From contig MOWL01000045.1 of assembly GCA_002110485.1 (NCBI GenBank), positions 1,612,001 to 1,676,000 of the forward strand: DNA of 64,000 bases. The letters are read 5' to 3'. Numbering within the stretch: position 1 is the stretch's first letter; each line of letters starts with the position of its first letter. A program made the position numbers and the translations under genes. The notes beneath the pieces are model-generated. The model was given only the letters and a program-made list of their open reading frames with translations, did no database searches and had not been told where the DNA came from. This stretch comes from Emergomyces orientalis (taxonomy: Eukaryota > Ascomycota > Eurotiomycetes > Onygenales > Ajellomycetaceae). Below are positions 23,701-33,919 of the stretch, piece by piece.

Positions 23701-26072
23701 CAATAAACCGACACACTGTCGCGGCATAAATGAAAAGACGGTCGGCTTTCTGAACAAGAGTCTGGATACTCTCATCACCAGGCCAGCTTTTGTCGATACG
23801 TTTTTTACTCTTAATTTTCCCTAATTCGTGTCTCAGAAAAATTGAGATATCGCCGTCAATAACGACCTTAGGAACCGAATGGAGAGTTAGGTCATGATGA
23901 ACGATGTCGGGTAGTTCGCGGAAACTAGCATAAATTGATCGTTCCGGTCTGCTAGTTAGGAACACTTTAACCTGCAAAACCTCCAGGTCTTTCAGCCCGG
24001 TTAGGAGCCGCAAAATTTCGTCGAGGTGCTCATCACCCTCGCACTCATCAAGCGCGTCAAGCACAAAAACTAGAACCACGGGCATAAGCAATTTTCTATC
24101 TAGCCTAAGAAGGGGTTGGAATATAAGCTTCTGCCACTGGTTATATAACGGCTGTTGCCCAATATCGCCATGCTTTTCTATAGCATCGCAAATGTCACTT
24201 TTCAAATCAGGCAAGGCCTCGGCTAGCTGGACAGCAATAGTCGTCAAAACTGCGGTGGCATCTCCCAGATCTTTCTTGCCCCTCGAGAAGAAAAAGCTTG
24301 CTCCAAGTCTCCCCTTTTCGTTAAAGTGATGGGCGATGGTTCGCGCGAGCGTGGACTTGCCTGTCCCGGCAAGCCCTTTAAGCCAATAAATACATTCCTC
24401 ACGATGGCCGTTGCCCCAATGCTGAATATCGCGGAGGATATCAACACGGGTTCCTTCCAGGCATCTTGGGGGAGGGTGATCTGCCTTGGTAAATGTATTA
24501 AAGGCAGCATATTCCGCGCGATGCAGTTTTCCAAGCAATTGTGACTGGTTGATTTTCTGGATAGGAAAGAATGGCACATTCAGCACAAGGTCATGAAGAC
24601 AAGGCACACAACAAGGGGGCAGGGTAAAGTTACCTCAACGCCGGCTTTAGTATCTAGCAAGAGACTCAACGATTTATCCGCGTTGGTTTGAAGAATAGAA
24701 ACTCGCTCGCCTATCATTTTTAAGGTTCTGCTATCAAATGTGCCCAAAACTTTGCTGATGCCTTCCTCTGTGCCCTTTATACTTTCTATCATGCCCTGCC
24801 AATCATCGGCAATTACACAGTCTCTCAAGAAGCGAAATAGCCCCGAACGCGAATATTGCTGGGAGAGACTTATTTGATACTTCAGTATTTGCGAGTAAAT
24901 GCTGACTGCCTTAGCTCTGAAGGAGACATTTAAATCGAGCAGGTATGTTGGTACGCTGTGTGAGTGAATGAGTGACTTAGGACTTATCGGAAGTTTAAAT
25001 TCAATGAGAGTCATGAAGACACTAATGGCCAATAACAGAACGGTTCTTCACGGGTCGCTCTTACCTTGAGTTTGAAGCTGCAAGCGTACAGGCAAGGTTT
25101 TCACGATAGGTGTCTTCTGTCACCTTGCACCGAACCAGAAGTTCTGAGAGATATTCAAGACCTTCCAGTGCGTCATCATCTTGCGTGATTGGATTCGCAA
25201 TTACCTACCAAAGGTAACAATTAGCACAGCAGAGAGCGTCCCAGTATAGGGTGACTTACTGGGAGAAGAATCATAACTCCTGTCCATGCTAATGCGGCAT
25301 GTGGCTCTGTGGAGGCTACGGTGCCAATGTAATCCTTCACTGAAAGAATTGATTGCACAACCTTTCTGACCTGATCTCTGATAACAACATCTTTTCCGTG
25401 TATGGAAATTTTCATTTGCGAGTTTTCAATGTCCTGAAGCTTCGAATTCAGTAATTTTTGAAGCTGAATCTCCCTATCTTCGCCTTCAGGTGCTAAAGTT
25501 CCAAGACTTTTCGGTTAATATCTGATTTTTCACAGGTCAAGCCTAGGAAGTTAAGAGAAAGCCATCCAGTATGGCTTATTGTTCTTTGTTCTCTTTTTGT
25601 CCTTTTGATGAATGGCAGTTTCATCACACATACCTTTCTGTTTCGAGTCCTGAATGGCAAACAGGTCTCGCTCATAGGCATCTACAAGCTTCGCATCTTC
25701 TTTTCGAAGCTCATTATATGCATCATCCCAGAGGTTATTCAATTTCAGGTCCTGGCTAGACTTGGGAATTTCGTTTTGTGTGCTAAAGGTTTCTGGAGTA
25801 GGTTTGGGAATCGCATCCAAGGAAGAAGTTTTCTTTATATTCTCTGAGCTTGCAAGGACTGTCGTGGACGCGGCAACGAAAACCGCCGGATCAGCTGGAT
25901 CCAACTTTGGGATATGCGATTCTGGGGTCGTCGGCGCCTACGCAGAGAGAATGTCAATATTGCTTCCGAATAAATGAGAGAACAAACAGACATTCACAGT
26001 CGTTGTGACATTGTTTGTGACATTGGCCTTCTTTTTCCCCCAAAGACGTTTCAGCCGAGTCCGGAAAGGCAT
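20706..26072 (-). CDS. NACHT-WD40 STAND protein (fungal NLR-like, NWD type)
   Basis: Seven exons: 26072-25998, 25937-25634, 25492-25260, 25204-25065, 24955-24634, 24556-22982 and 22928-20706, giving 1623 residues; every join keeps phase. Domains in order: an N-terminal NACHT_N/NWD-type domain (about 20-345) that starts MPFRTRLKRLWGKKK and includes IHGKDVVIRDQVRKVVQSIL; a NACHT NTPase with Walker A GLAGTGKST at about 419-427, Walker B VLVFVLDALDECEG and a sensor-like VFLTSRPERS; a helical linker; and 10 or more WD40 repeats from about 955 to 1520 (FSPDGxLLxSxSxDxxxRLWD units). This is the architecture of fungal STAND receptors such as HET-E, in which ligand binding by the repeats triggers nucleotide-dependent oligomerisation, often leading to heterokaryon incompatibility or cell death. 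No stops or frameshifts interrupt it, so it is likely functional. The ligand is unknown. Its upstream neighbour is a divergent RBR ubiquitin ligase. Confidence 0.93.
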
Positions 26073-28909
26073 AACTTTCCCCTATCCGAGAGAACGACTT
26101 CGTGTTTTCGACCAACGATAAGCAGACCAAGCCCAATATTATCAAGGGCGCTCGACAGATAGGATCCAAAGCAGGGCAACTTGATCAACTTGGGATCATG
26201 ACTTATGCTGAAAACATGTTGCGGAGCCATTTTCCTTATAAATGAATTCCTTGACCAGGCAGCTGGAAACACAGCCTTGTGTGCAACGCACTGGCGACAA
26301 TGGCGCTTGAACGCGGGGTAGCGTGAACGGTTTCAAGCTTGGGGATATTCATTGGGCATGAAGCCAGCCCTGGAATGCAGGAGGCTGACTGCGGCCTTGC
26401 ATTAGGCGGTGCATATTTTGCAAGGCGGCTATGGTTCCAAGCTGGTTGTTGATTGGCACACGTATGAGATCCTTGCGATTCGAGCGCAAACAAGTCTTTA
26501 TATCAGCGCTTCGAATCTCCTGAAATGGCGGTTTTCGAATCATCCTTGACTGAAAGGCCAAGCCGGGAGAACCACAATCAGTTTGGCTTGGATATCATTG
26601 ATTGTTCTGAGCGCTACGAAGCAAAGAAAAGAAGGTCCTTGGTTGCCTGTAGTTCGCATCCATAAATAGCGGCGGCTCGGCTCGTAAGGAAGCTAAGCAA
26701 AATCAGGAAATTCGAATTAAGGCCCACGGGGCACATCGAGCTTTAACACCTTGCTCTTGGGATTTCTAGGCTGTGAAACTTTTTGATAACCTGTTGAAGG
26801 AAAAACGAAAACACTATTTCATGAGTTCCAAGGCTGGTACGAAAGGACATTTGGGCTGACGCGCTTTTTTCTTATTTTATAAGCCCAACTCATAGTCCTA
26901 TGAATATTCCACCTCGGAGACAAAGATGCCCTTCAATAATTAGTGGGCACGTAGTTTAGAGTGTTCCCAACACTGCCAATCCCGCCCGTGAAAAAAAATA
27001 ATAAAAAAATAATTCTTTATGGCACTGGCGAAAAAGTTTCCGTGCAAACAATTGGCCTGGTTGGCAAGAGGAAAAGAAAAATTCCAATGGATTGGAATTA
27101 AGATGAGCAACGTGACACATAATTGACGAATTGTGCTCTCTGTTTCGGAGAACAGCAGACTGCCTACCCTCCTCCCCTCCCCGATGCCCAGCCTGGGATA
27201 TCGTTGGACACTGGCTGAATGTGACTCAGGCGTGCGAACACTATTCCAAGCGGAGGCATCGGCCAAATCGGGGCAGTATGGTGGCGAGAACGCTAATTTT
27301 AGGTAAATTTAGTGTAAGTTTTAGTTAAGGGTACAGGTACAGTAGAATCTCGGTAAAAAAATGGGCCTTTTCCTACAATCAGGCATCTAGTTGTCGGCTC
27401 CGATTCCCAAGGTTGATTTTGCTGATAATGACTGGGGCATCCAAATTTACGTCTTAGAATCCCAATAACTCCCAAGAAGCAAGGGGAAAGGAGAAAGAAC
27501 CTTGTGTTGAATCCTATCATCATCACGGCCGCTGTAGCCTGGATGATAAAGAGTTGTTTCCCACACCACTCAACGTCATATCCAGTTACTAATGTGCTTG
27601 AGGAAATGTGCCCTGTTACTCATTTCAAGTAGAAGAAAAGGTTGAATTGCCTTGTTGTAGTAGACACAGTCCAATGCTACAGATGTAATCATGAGAACCA
27701 CTACAATTGCAACAGGTACAAAAGGAAGATAGCTTTGTTAGAATAGAGGAGTAAGTAACACTTATATTCAGGAAAAGAAAGCCCACGATGATACCTAGGC
27801 ACTCATTCACATCCCCACACCTGACCTGTCATTTCTCTTAGGGTATCATAAGTATCAAATATGTACTGTTCACAACTATCAATTCTGCATGAACATAACA
27901 GATAGTGAGTGACCTGGGAGGCTGCATTGGCAATTCATATGAGCGATTGGAAGTTTTTGTGTGTGTGTTTCAATTTAGAGACCAGGAGGAGACTGTAGCA
28001 TTGAAGGGACTTGAGTTTTAACCGATCGTTTTCATAGCCTCCTTATTTGCATGCATTAGCTGGGGATTCTTGGTGTGGCTGGTGGCTGGTGTCTGCCTGC
28101 GCCACTTGGGCCCCCAAGGCTCTCAACATCAAACACTTACCCCATGGTTGTTTCAAGTTCCCGCCATGTAGTTACGGAGTTACTGCAACGAGCATTATTC
28201 TCGCCTTCGTGCCGATTTTTTTAGGCTGCACCGCCCTCCACCAGTGGCCAGGACTGTTGCAAAGTCCAATTGCTGGTGGGGAGACTCTTTGACCGGGGGA
28301 GCCAGTTAATTGACTCCTTAGTGACTCACATCATTTTCTGAGATGGTGTTGGACTTCAACATCCTGACTTAGTTGCTCCGCTTTGCAATAATAATAATAT
28401 CCAGGCACAGCAAGCATCCAAGCGATGAAATTCCTATGATCCTCTCTCAAGCTGCCTAGCCCTCCTTGCACCAACTACCAGATAGCTGATGGGTCCGTGG
28501 GTTTTCCTTAGCTGCTGTTTGCCCAGTCATTATTGTCCGCCATCGCGTTGTTAGTGAGTCAATTGGCGACCTGCTGCCTGCCAGCTTGAAGGAAAATCCA
28601 CCATCAAGGAAACTTCTTTTTTGCTCACTCGAAAATTTAACATTGTCGATGGGTGGTAAATAAATATCAGCTTCTCCCCCATATTTCTTTCAAATTTTTT
28701 TTGACTCGTAACTTTTCTACGCCTTGACCAGATTTCTATCTACTTCTCTTCACCCCCCGAGAGCTTAAACTTCTATCAAACTTACTCTCCACGAATCCCC
28801 CCATTTGTGACAAGGTTACATACAGAAATTTCTTTCATTTTTCCTGATGAGACTGATATTGTCCTCCCCCTTCTTCTTCCTTAATTAAAGTGATATCGCG
28901 GTTCCAGCA
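26073..28909. promoter_or_regulatory. Divergent intergenic region between NLR and RBR genes
   Basis: About 2.8 kb separates the start codons of two divergent accessory-type genes, so both promoters lie here. The last 250 bp before 28910 are pyrimidine-rich, as in other leaders of this window. I found no reading frame, tRNA or transposon end in the middle part. No regulatory site can be named. Confidence 0.55.
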
Positions 28910-30616
28910 ATGGGTTGTTCTAATTCCACCCAGGTGGGCCAGGAACCCGACGATGACCAAACCGCGGTCAAATCCCTGGACCACTATCAGATCCGCGCGC
29001 CCTCAACAAACTCCACCCTAGATTATTCCCATTTGAAAACGCTGGAACCGACTGCACAAATGAGTCTCCCTCTTGCAAACAAGCCACCTTCAATAACGGA
29101 TTCCGACTCAGGTTTCGGCCTATTTGACGACGAATTGGAGGAGGAAAAGGAGTTCGATGTTGCGATGATGGAACTAACTGACGAAATATTCACGGAGCAA
29201 TATCCCGCACAAACGAGTCTCCCTATTGCAAACATGCCGCCTTCAATAGCGGATTCCAACTTAGGTTTCGGCCTAGTTAACGACGAATGGGAGAAAGAAA
29301 AGGAGTTCGATGTTGCGATGATGGAACTAACTGACGAAATATTCACGGAGCAATATCCCGCAGACGAATGGTCTCGGGCCCAGGCGGCCCAGGCGGTGAG
29401 TATTGAGAAGTGCTCCATTTGTGTCGAGTCGGTTTCCAACGATGGATTCTTACTTACTCCATGCAAAACGTGTCCCAACCGTACCTGCAACAATTGCATT
29501 AGGAAAATGTTCATCTCAGCTTGCCGCGATGAGTCGCAGATGCCGCCACGTTGTTGCGGTCCTCTTAATATCGGTGCGGCTGTTTCAGTTCTTAGTGCGG
29601 AAGAATTAGAGTTGTTCAAAAACAAACATGAGGAATGGACGACCGCCAACCGTGTCTATTGCCCTGTCCCTACATGTTCTGCCTTTATTCCTTACAGACT
29701 CTTTCCCTCTGATTACGTTCCCACTTCCACAAAGCTGGCGAAGCCAGAAGTGAAAGAGGACGCTCCAGTGCCTCTCGGCCCAACACAACTACACACCCCA
29801 CCACCAACACCTCCAGCCTCGGCTTCGCCGCCGCATCAAGAGCCTGCATTTATCCCATGCCCAGGCTGTTCCATTGAAATATGCTGCGCCTGCAAACAGC
29901 TAGCGCATAAGGGCACTCCATGTCCTGAGGGTGCAGGCGAGTTGGATCCCGAGCTAACTGCGCTCTTGGAGAAATGGAAGATCAAGCGATGCCCTAAATG
30001 CCGTGGGGCAGTGCGATTAATGTTTGGCTGCAACCACGTAGCTTGCAGATGCGGTGATCAATGGTGCTGGCGTTGTATGAAGCCGATTGGAGTGTGTCAT
30101 ACATATGGCTGTGCTTACGACGGGGCAGAGGACGAGGAGGAGGAGTATGAGTCCGACTGGGACGGCGTGGACGACGAGAACCAGAATGGAACTGGAAATG
30201 AAGAAGGGTGCAATCAAGTCCCTCCTGAGGACCTAGACATAGACCGTGGGGGTGATAGGCGCTGGAATACCGGAACTTACGAGTTTAATTTAGAACCCGA
30301 TGCGGAAGTTCACGACCCGGTTGATTGCTATCACACCTGGATCAAAGCTAGCACCGATGACGTGAACAAGAACCAGAAGTATGTCTGTGAGCGATGCTGG
30401 CGTGATATCTTCCCCAAACCATATACCTATCCCGAAGTGGTAGAATTTTTGGAGCACGGGTTCATTCCCGAAAAGCCAATCGCGGATGGTGAAGAACAAG
30501 GGGTTCCTGACTTGAGACTTTTTATGTGCAGTCGGTGTGCTATAATGCTTTGCGATGACTGCCGGGACGGTGACACAACTGACAAAATTGCTCGGAGGCA
30601 ATGGGAAATGGCGTGA
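28910..30616 (+). CDS. RBR-type E3 ubiquitin ligase, N-myristoylated, with internal duplication
   Basis: One exon, 568 residues. The start MGCSNST fits the N-myristoylation consensus (Gly2, Ser6), with Cys3 available for palmitoylation, so membrane attachment is likely. Residues 49-99 and 100-150 are a tandem duplication of an acidic segment ending ELTDEIFTEQYPA. A RING1-like cluster starts at C167 (CSICVES ... CPNRTCNNCIRK ... RCCG), an IBR-like cluster follows (CPGCSIEICCACKQLAHKG), and RING2 is at about 361-395: C361PKC364, then FGCNHVACRCGDQWCWRC. By family knowledge the Cys in GCNH (about C374) is the catalytic cysteine that accepts ubiquitin from RING1-bound E2. A further C-terminal zinc-type cluster (CERCW ... 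CSRCAIMLCDDC) ends the protein. Substrate unknown. Start at the first ATG, which gives the myristoylation signal. Confidence 0.9.
   Translation: MGCSNSTQVGQEPDDDQTAVKSLDHYQIRAPSTNSTLDYSHLKTLEPTAQMSLPLANKPPSITDSDSGFGLFDDELEEEKEFDVAMMELTDEIFTEQYPAQTSLPIANMPPSIADSNLGFGLVNDEWEKEKEFDVAMMELTDEIFTEQYPADEWSRAQAAQAVSIEKCSICVESVSNDGFLLTPCKTCPNRTCNNCIRKMFISACRDESQMPPRCCGPLNIGAAVSVLSAEELELFKNKHEEWTTANRVYCPVPTCSAFIPYRLFPSDYVPTSTKLAKPEVKEDAPVPLGPTQLHTPPPTPPASASPPHQEPAFIPCPGCSIEICCACKQLAHKGTPCPEGAGELDPELTALLEKWKIKRCPKCRGAVRLMFGCNHVACRCGDQWCWRCMKPIGVCHTYGCAYDGAEDEEEEYESDWDGVDDENQNGTGNEEGCNQVPPEDLDIDRGGDRRWNTGTYEFNLEPDAEVHDPVDCYHTWIKASTDDVNKNQKYVCERCWRDIFPKPYTYPEVVEFLEHGFIPEKPIADGEEQGVPDLRLFMCSRCAIMLCDDCRDGDTTDKIARRQWEMA
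29054..29359 (+). repeat. 153-bp in-frame tandem duplication inside the RBR gene
   Basis: Two copies of a 153-bp unit (29054-29206, 29207-29359) encode 51 residues each. The 3' part of the units (about 60 bp, from GGAGTTCGATGTTGC to TATCCCGCA) is identical between copies, while the 5' part has several substitutions. That unequal divergence suggests gene conversion or strong constraint on the acidic segment. Confidence 0.92.
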
Positions 30617-31327
30617 AAATGATGCATGAATAATCAGGCGTTGATACATTTACGATTTTTTGGCGTTCATATGAGGCGAATACGCATAATTCCGCTTCTC
30701 ATTTTATTATCCATTTTTCCAGCATTCCGCAAGCGAATGTTTTTTCTTCTCCTTTCTCTTCTCCTTTTTTTGGTTTCGTACTTTGAATGTTAGCTTGTTC
30801 TTTCTTTACCCCTTATTTATTTGGTTTCATTATAAAGAGAATTTTTGTTTACTTCGTTTACACACCTTATCTCTTTATTACTCCCTTCCTTCCCCTTGCT
30901 CTTTTAATTCATTTTACTTTGGCCCGTGGATTTGACGTGGAGGACCATGTATCCGGGCATTTAAATACAACCTAGGAGGTAGACTACATCACATTTTCAT
31001 TAACATGGCCGGCATTTGCCAGACAAATACTTTCCCCAGCTAAAATATATATTTTTTGGTATAATAGACACAAAGACCAATATCTAGATGAATAGTAAGT
31101 TGGCACAGTCGAGTGGGTGGTAATAAACAGGAAGGGATTGGCAGGAGCCGTGGAGTATCCATGTCACGTGAGACATCAGCTACAAGGTTCCGTTAACTAT
31201 ATTATCACGATTTCCAGATAGCTTTCCGCTGTTGGTGCAGAGGAACTGACGAGAAGACTTCAGTCCTCAATTGAGCTCGTGATACACAACACCATAAATC
31301 AAGAGCTAGAGCAATACCATCGCCAAG
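30617..31327. other. Intergenic region, RBR 3' side and AIM18 promoter
   Basis: About 700 bp. The first part is T-rich (30720-30900), as in a 3' untranslated region. The rest must contain the AIM18 promoter. No gene is visible. Confidence 0.55.
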
Positions 31328-32692
31328 ATGAATATACCATCCTCTTACCTCCATACTTCGTTCCGTCATTCCGCCTACCAATGCATCCGCCAAACACAAC
31401 AGTCGACCAGCGTACCACTCCGCCATGTCCCACACCGGCAGCGTCAACGACAACAGCATCGTTATTTATCCGCAAGGGCCCCAACGCCCATGTCCCGGTT
31501 TACCGTGAACCCTCAACGCAGAGCTGGCGCGCAGGATCCCACTAACTCTGTCCCACAATATAAACGGACCATAGCCCTATGTGCGGCTGGCATTGTCGCA
31601 TCTGCCCTTGGCATGTATGCTATCATTGGTACATCAGGGTTAGACAAGAATGCTCAGAACGATAAACGGGACCCATCACCGTCGTCGTCATCATCATCAT
31701 CGGATAGAGGCTATGACAGAGGCAAAATTATCAAACTCGAAGGCCCCCCAGGCCTAGCAGACAACCCAACAACCACCATAATCGACGGCATAGAGCAAGT
31801 TCCCACGGGGAATTCCACAATTCCTACCTTCCCCAAAACCATCAAACTCCCCAACGGCGGCTCTCAAGCCCTGTCCACCGGTGGACGAGCAGGTGATGAG
31901 TTTCCCGCTAACACTAAGATGGAAGATTACACCTTACTCGGCCTAGGCATCCGCACCGTCTCCTTCCTCAGCATCCAAGTCTACGTGGTGGGTCTCTACA
32001 TCGCCAACTCAGACATCGCAGCTTTACAACAGCATCTCGTCAGACGAGCCGCGACGCCCGTGAGCGCCTCTGCAGTCAATGAAAGCGCCGTCACGGCCAC
32101 GTCCCTTGTTCCCAACGAGCGGGAAGCGCTTAAAGAGATGCTGCTGGACCCGGAGCAAGGGCAGGAGGTCTGGAACCAGATCCTCAGGGACACCGGGGTC
32201 CGCACTGCGTTGCGTATTGTGCCCACGAGGAATACGGATTTCTTGCATCTGAGGGACGGATGGGTGCGGGCCATTACGGCGCAGGCGCAGAGCGCAAATG
32301 CCCGGGCGAAGGAGGTTGGGGCGAAGCAGGGTTCATCAATACCAGCTGGTGCTGTGGTGACGTCTGAGTTCGAGGATGATAGCTTTGGTACTGCACTTAA
32401 CGACTTTAAGTCGCTGTTTGGGGGCGGGGTAAGGAAGAATGTGCCCAAGGGCCAGGTTCTGTATCTCCTCCGGAATAAAGTGGGGGGCCTGGAGACAATG
32501 TTCCACGCTGGGAGTGGGAAGCGGTTGGTTTGGCTAGGCGCGATACAGGATGAACGAGTAAGCCGGTTGTTGTGGATGGGGTATCTGGCGGGGAAGAAAG
32601 TTGCCAGTGAGGGGGCGAGGAAGAGTGTGGTTGATGCAGTAATGGAGATTGTAGAGAGGCCGGTTGGGACCGTTGAGCAGAGGGTTGCATGA
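31328..32692 (+). CDS. aim18: AIM18-like mitochondrial chalcone isomerase-fold protein
   Basis: Single exon, 454 residues. The first 70 residues are rich in Arg, Gln, Ser and His, as in a mitochondrial presequence. A transmembrane helix follows at about 81-101 (TIALCAAGIVASALGMYAII), then a poly-Ser linker. The C-terminal 300 residues match the chalcone isomerase-like fold of the Aim18/Aim46 family: the segment beginning MEDYTLLGLGIRTVSFLSIQ, and later LNDFKSLFGGGVRKNVPKGQ. In yeast these proteins sit at the inner mitochondrial membrane facing the intermembrane space and bind haem rather than catalyse flavonoid chemistry. An insertion in the fold (residues about 238-262) is Ala/Val-rich. Convergent with the glutaredoxin gene downstream. 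Confidence 0.92.
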   Translation: MNIPSSYLHTSFRHSAYQCIRQTQQSTSVPLRHVPHRQRQRQQHRYLSARAPTPMSRFTVNPQRRAGAQDPTNSVPQYKRTIALCAAGIVASALGMYAIIGTSGLDKNAQNDKRDPSPSSSSSSSDRGYDRGKIIKLEGPPGLADNPTTTIIDGIEQVPTGNSTIPTFPKTIKLPNGGSQALSTGGRAGDEFPANTKMEDYTLLGLGIRTVSFLSIQVYVVGLYIANSDIAALQQHLVRRAATPVSASAVNESAVTATSLVPNEREALKEMLLDPEQGQEVWNQILRDTGVRTALRIVPTRNTDFLHLRDGWVRAITAQAQSANARAKEVGAKQGSSIPAGAVVTSEFEDDSFGTALNDFKSLFGGGVRKNVPKGQVLYLLRNKVGGLETMFHAGSGKRLVWLGAIQDERVSRLLWMGYLAGKKVASEGARKSVVDAVMEIVERPVGTVEQRVA

Positions 32693-33244
32693 TGGTATGA
32701 AGTATGGGCTGTAAAACAAGATAGATATTGTTGTCCGGCTTGATGCAGATTTGGATTGAATTTGAGCACGCAAACTTGCCGGAATTTTAGGCTGAGGGCA
32801 TTGTATTATATTTTCTTGTCAATATTTTTTGTCACCTATCAACGCTGTACAATTTAGATGCACCGTCCTGGCTAGATGTAAGAGCTGGCAGCTTCATCAC
32901 TTCCAATTTCTGTTCCATTTATCTGCAGTGCGCTCATTGAGCATTGGTTTTGTTAATTACATTGATAGCAACCTAATGTAAAATATTTTTTTTTTTTTTT
33001 AAAAAAAAGGAAAACAAACCCCCGAATTAACACTGTTTCCCTATCGGGATTCAAAAGGTAAAAAGCTCATCTATCCCATCGCCCCCATCCCACCGTCGAT
33101 CTATCAATGTCTCCATGGGAACCTCTCTATTATCCATTTACCCTCCCTGGTATTGATCCTCTAATTCCTTCTTCCAGTGCCTCCAAAGAAAAACAAAACG
33201 CGTCCAACCTGCATGAGAGGGAAGGGCCCTCATTTGTATAGAAA
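32693..33244. other. Convergent intergenic region with T/A tract
   Basis: About 550 bp between the 3' ends of AIM18 (plus) and the glutaredoxin (minus). It contains a run of about 14 T followed by about 8 A near 32987-33008. Both 3' untranslated regions lie here. No gene is visible. Confidence 0.6.
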
Positions 33245-33919
33245 TCACGCCTTGGATGCTTTAGTAGCCGCAGCAGCACTCAACAAGGCAGGCAATTCCG
33301 CCCTGCGGGCCTGGAGATCGGAGTTGCCGCCAATATGCTTCTGGCCAATGAAGATGTTGGGCACGGTGCGCTGTTGGGTGATTTCTGCCAGGGCATCTTG
33401 GATGGCGGTGCCGTCATCTGCTTTGTACGATTCGGTGTTAACATGGTGGCCTCTCCTTCTTCTTTTTATTCTTTTTGTATTTGACTCAGGCGAGAGGAGG
33501 TGGAATAGGAGAAAAAGGTTGGTAGAGAGGATGTAGTGGTATATTTAAAATATAATTTAAAAAAACGAACCGATTTGATCCAACTCGAGAACGAAGAACG
33601 GGATGCCCTGTTCGTTCAAAAGAGACTTAGTGGCTCTGCTGTAGGAACAGTAGCTTTTCGAGAAGACGACTGTTTATTTGATCATTTTGAATTTGATGTT
33701 AGCCATTTACCCTTTTAGTAGACGCTTTTGGGTGTTTTTTGGATGTGGATTTTGACATCGTAAAAGCAAGAGTCTGCAGAATGGGTGTATATATATATAA
33801 AGAATGCTTGGCTTATAGCAAGACTTGTAACAGCTACCAGGGTAAAAGGAAGGTGATATAGACATACCAACATTGTTATCAGCAATAATGCCCTCAACCT
33901 TGGACTTTGGAGTAGCCAT
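33245..33919 (-). CDS. Class I glutaredoxin with CSYS active site
   Basis: Three exons: 33919-33868, 33669-33571 and 33417-33245, with introns of 198 and 153 bp, giving 107 residues, the normal length of a single-domain glutaredoxin. Visible signatures: VVVFSKSYCSYSRATKSLL around the active site, RTVPNIFIGQKHIGGNSDL with the cis-Pro TVP loop and the GG glutathione-binding motif, and ELDQIDDGTAIQDAL. Glutaredoxins reduce disulfides and glutathionylated proteins using glutathione. The active site is C25-S-Y-S28 instead of the classical CPYC, so the second cysteine is replaced by Ser and the enzyme should act by the monothiol mechanism or bind a cluster, as described for CSYS/CPYS forms in yeast Grx6/Grx7. 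No targeting sequence: an upstream in-frame TAA precludes a longer start, so it is probably cytosolic. Confidence 0.93.

Noticed and set aside
31996..32769. 257-codon minus-strand frame opposite AIM18
   Set aside because: It is antisense to a well-supported gene and its composition mirrors codon use on the other strand.
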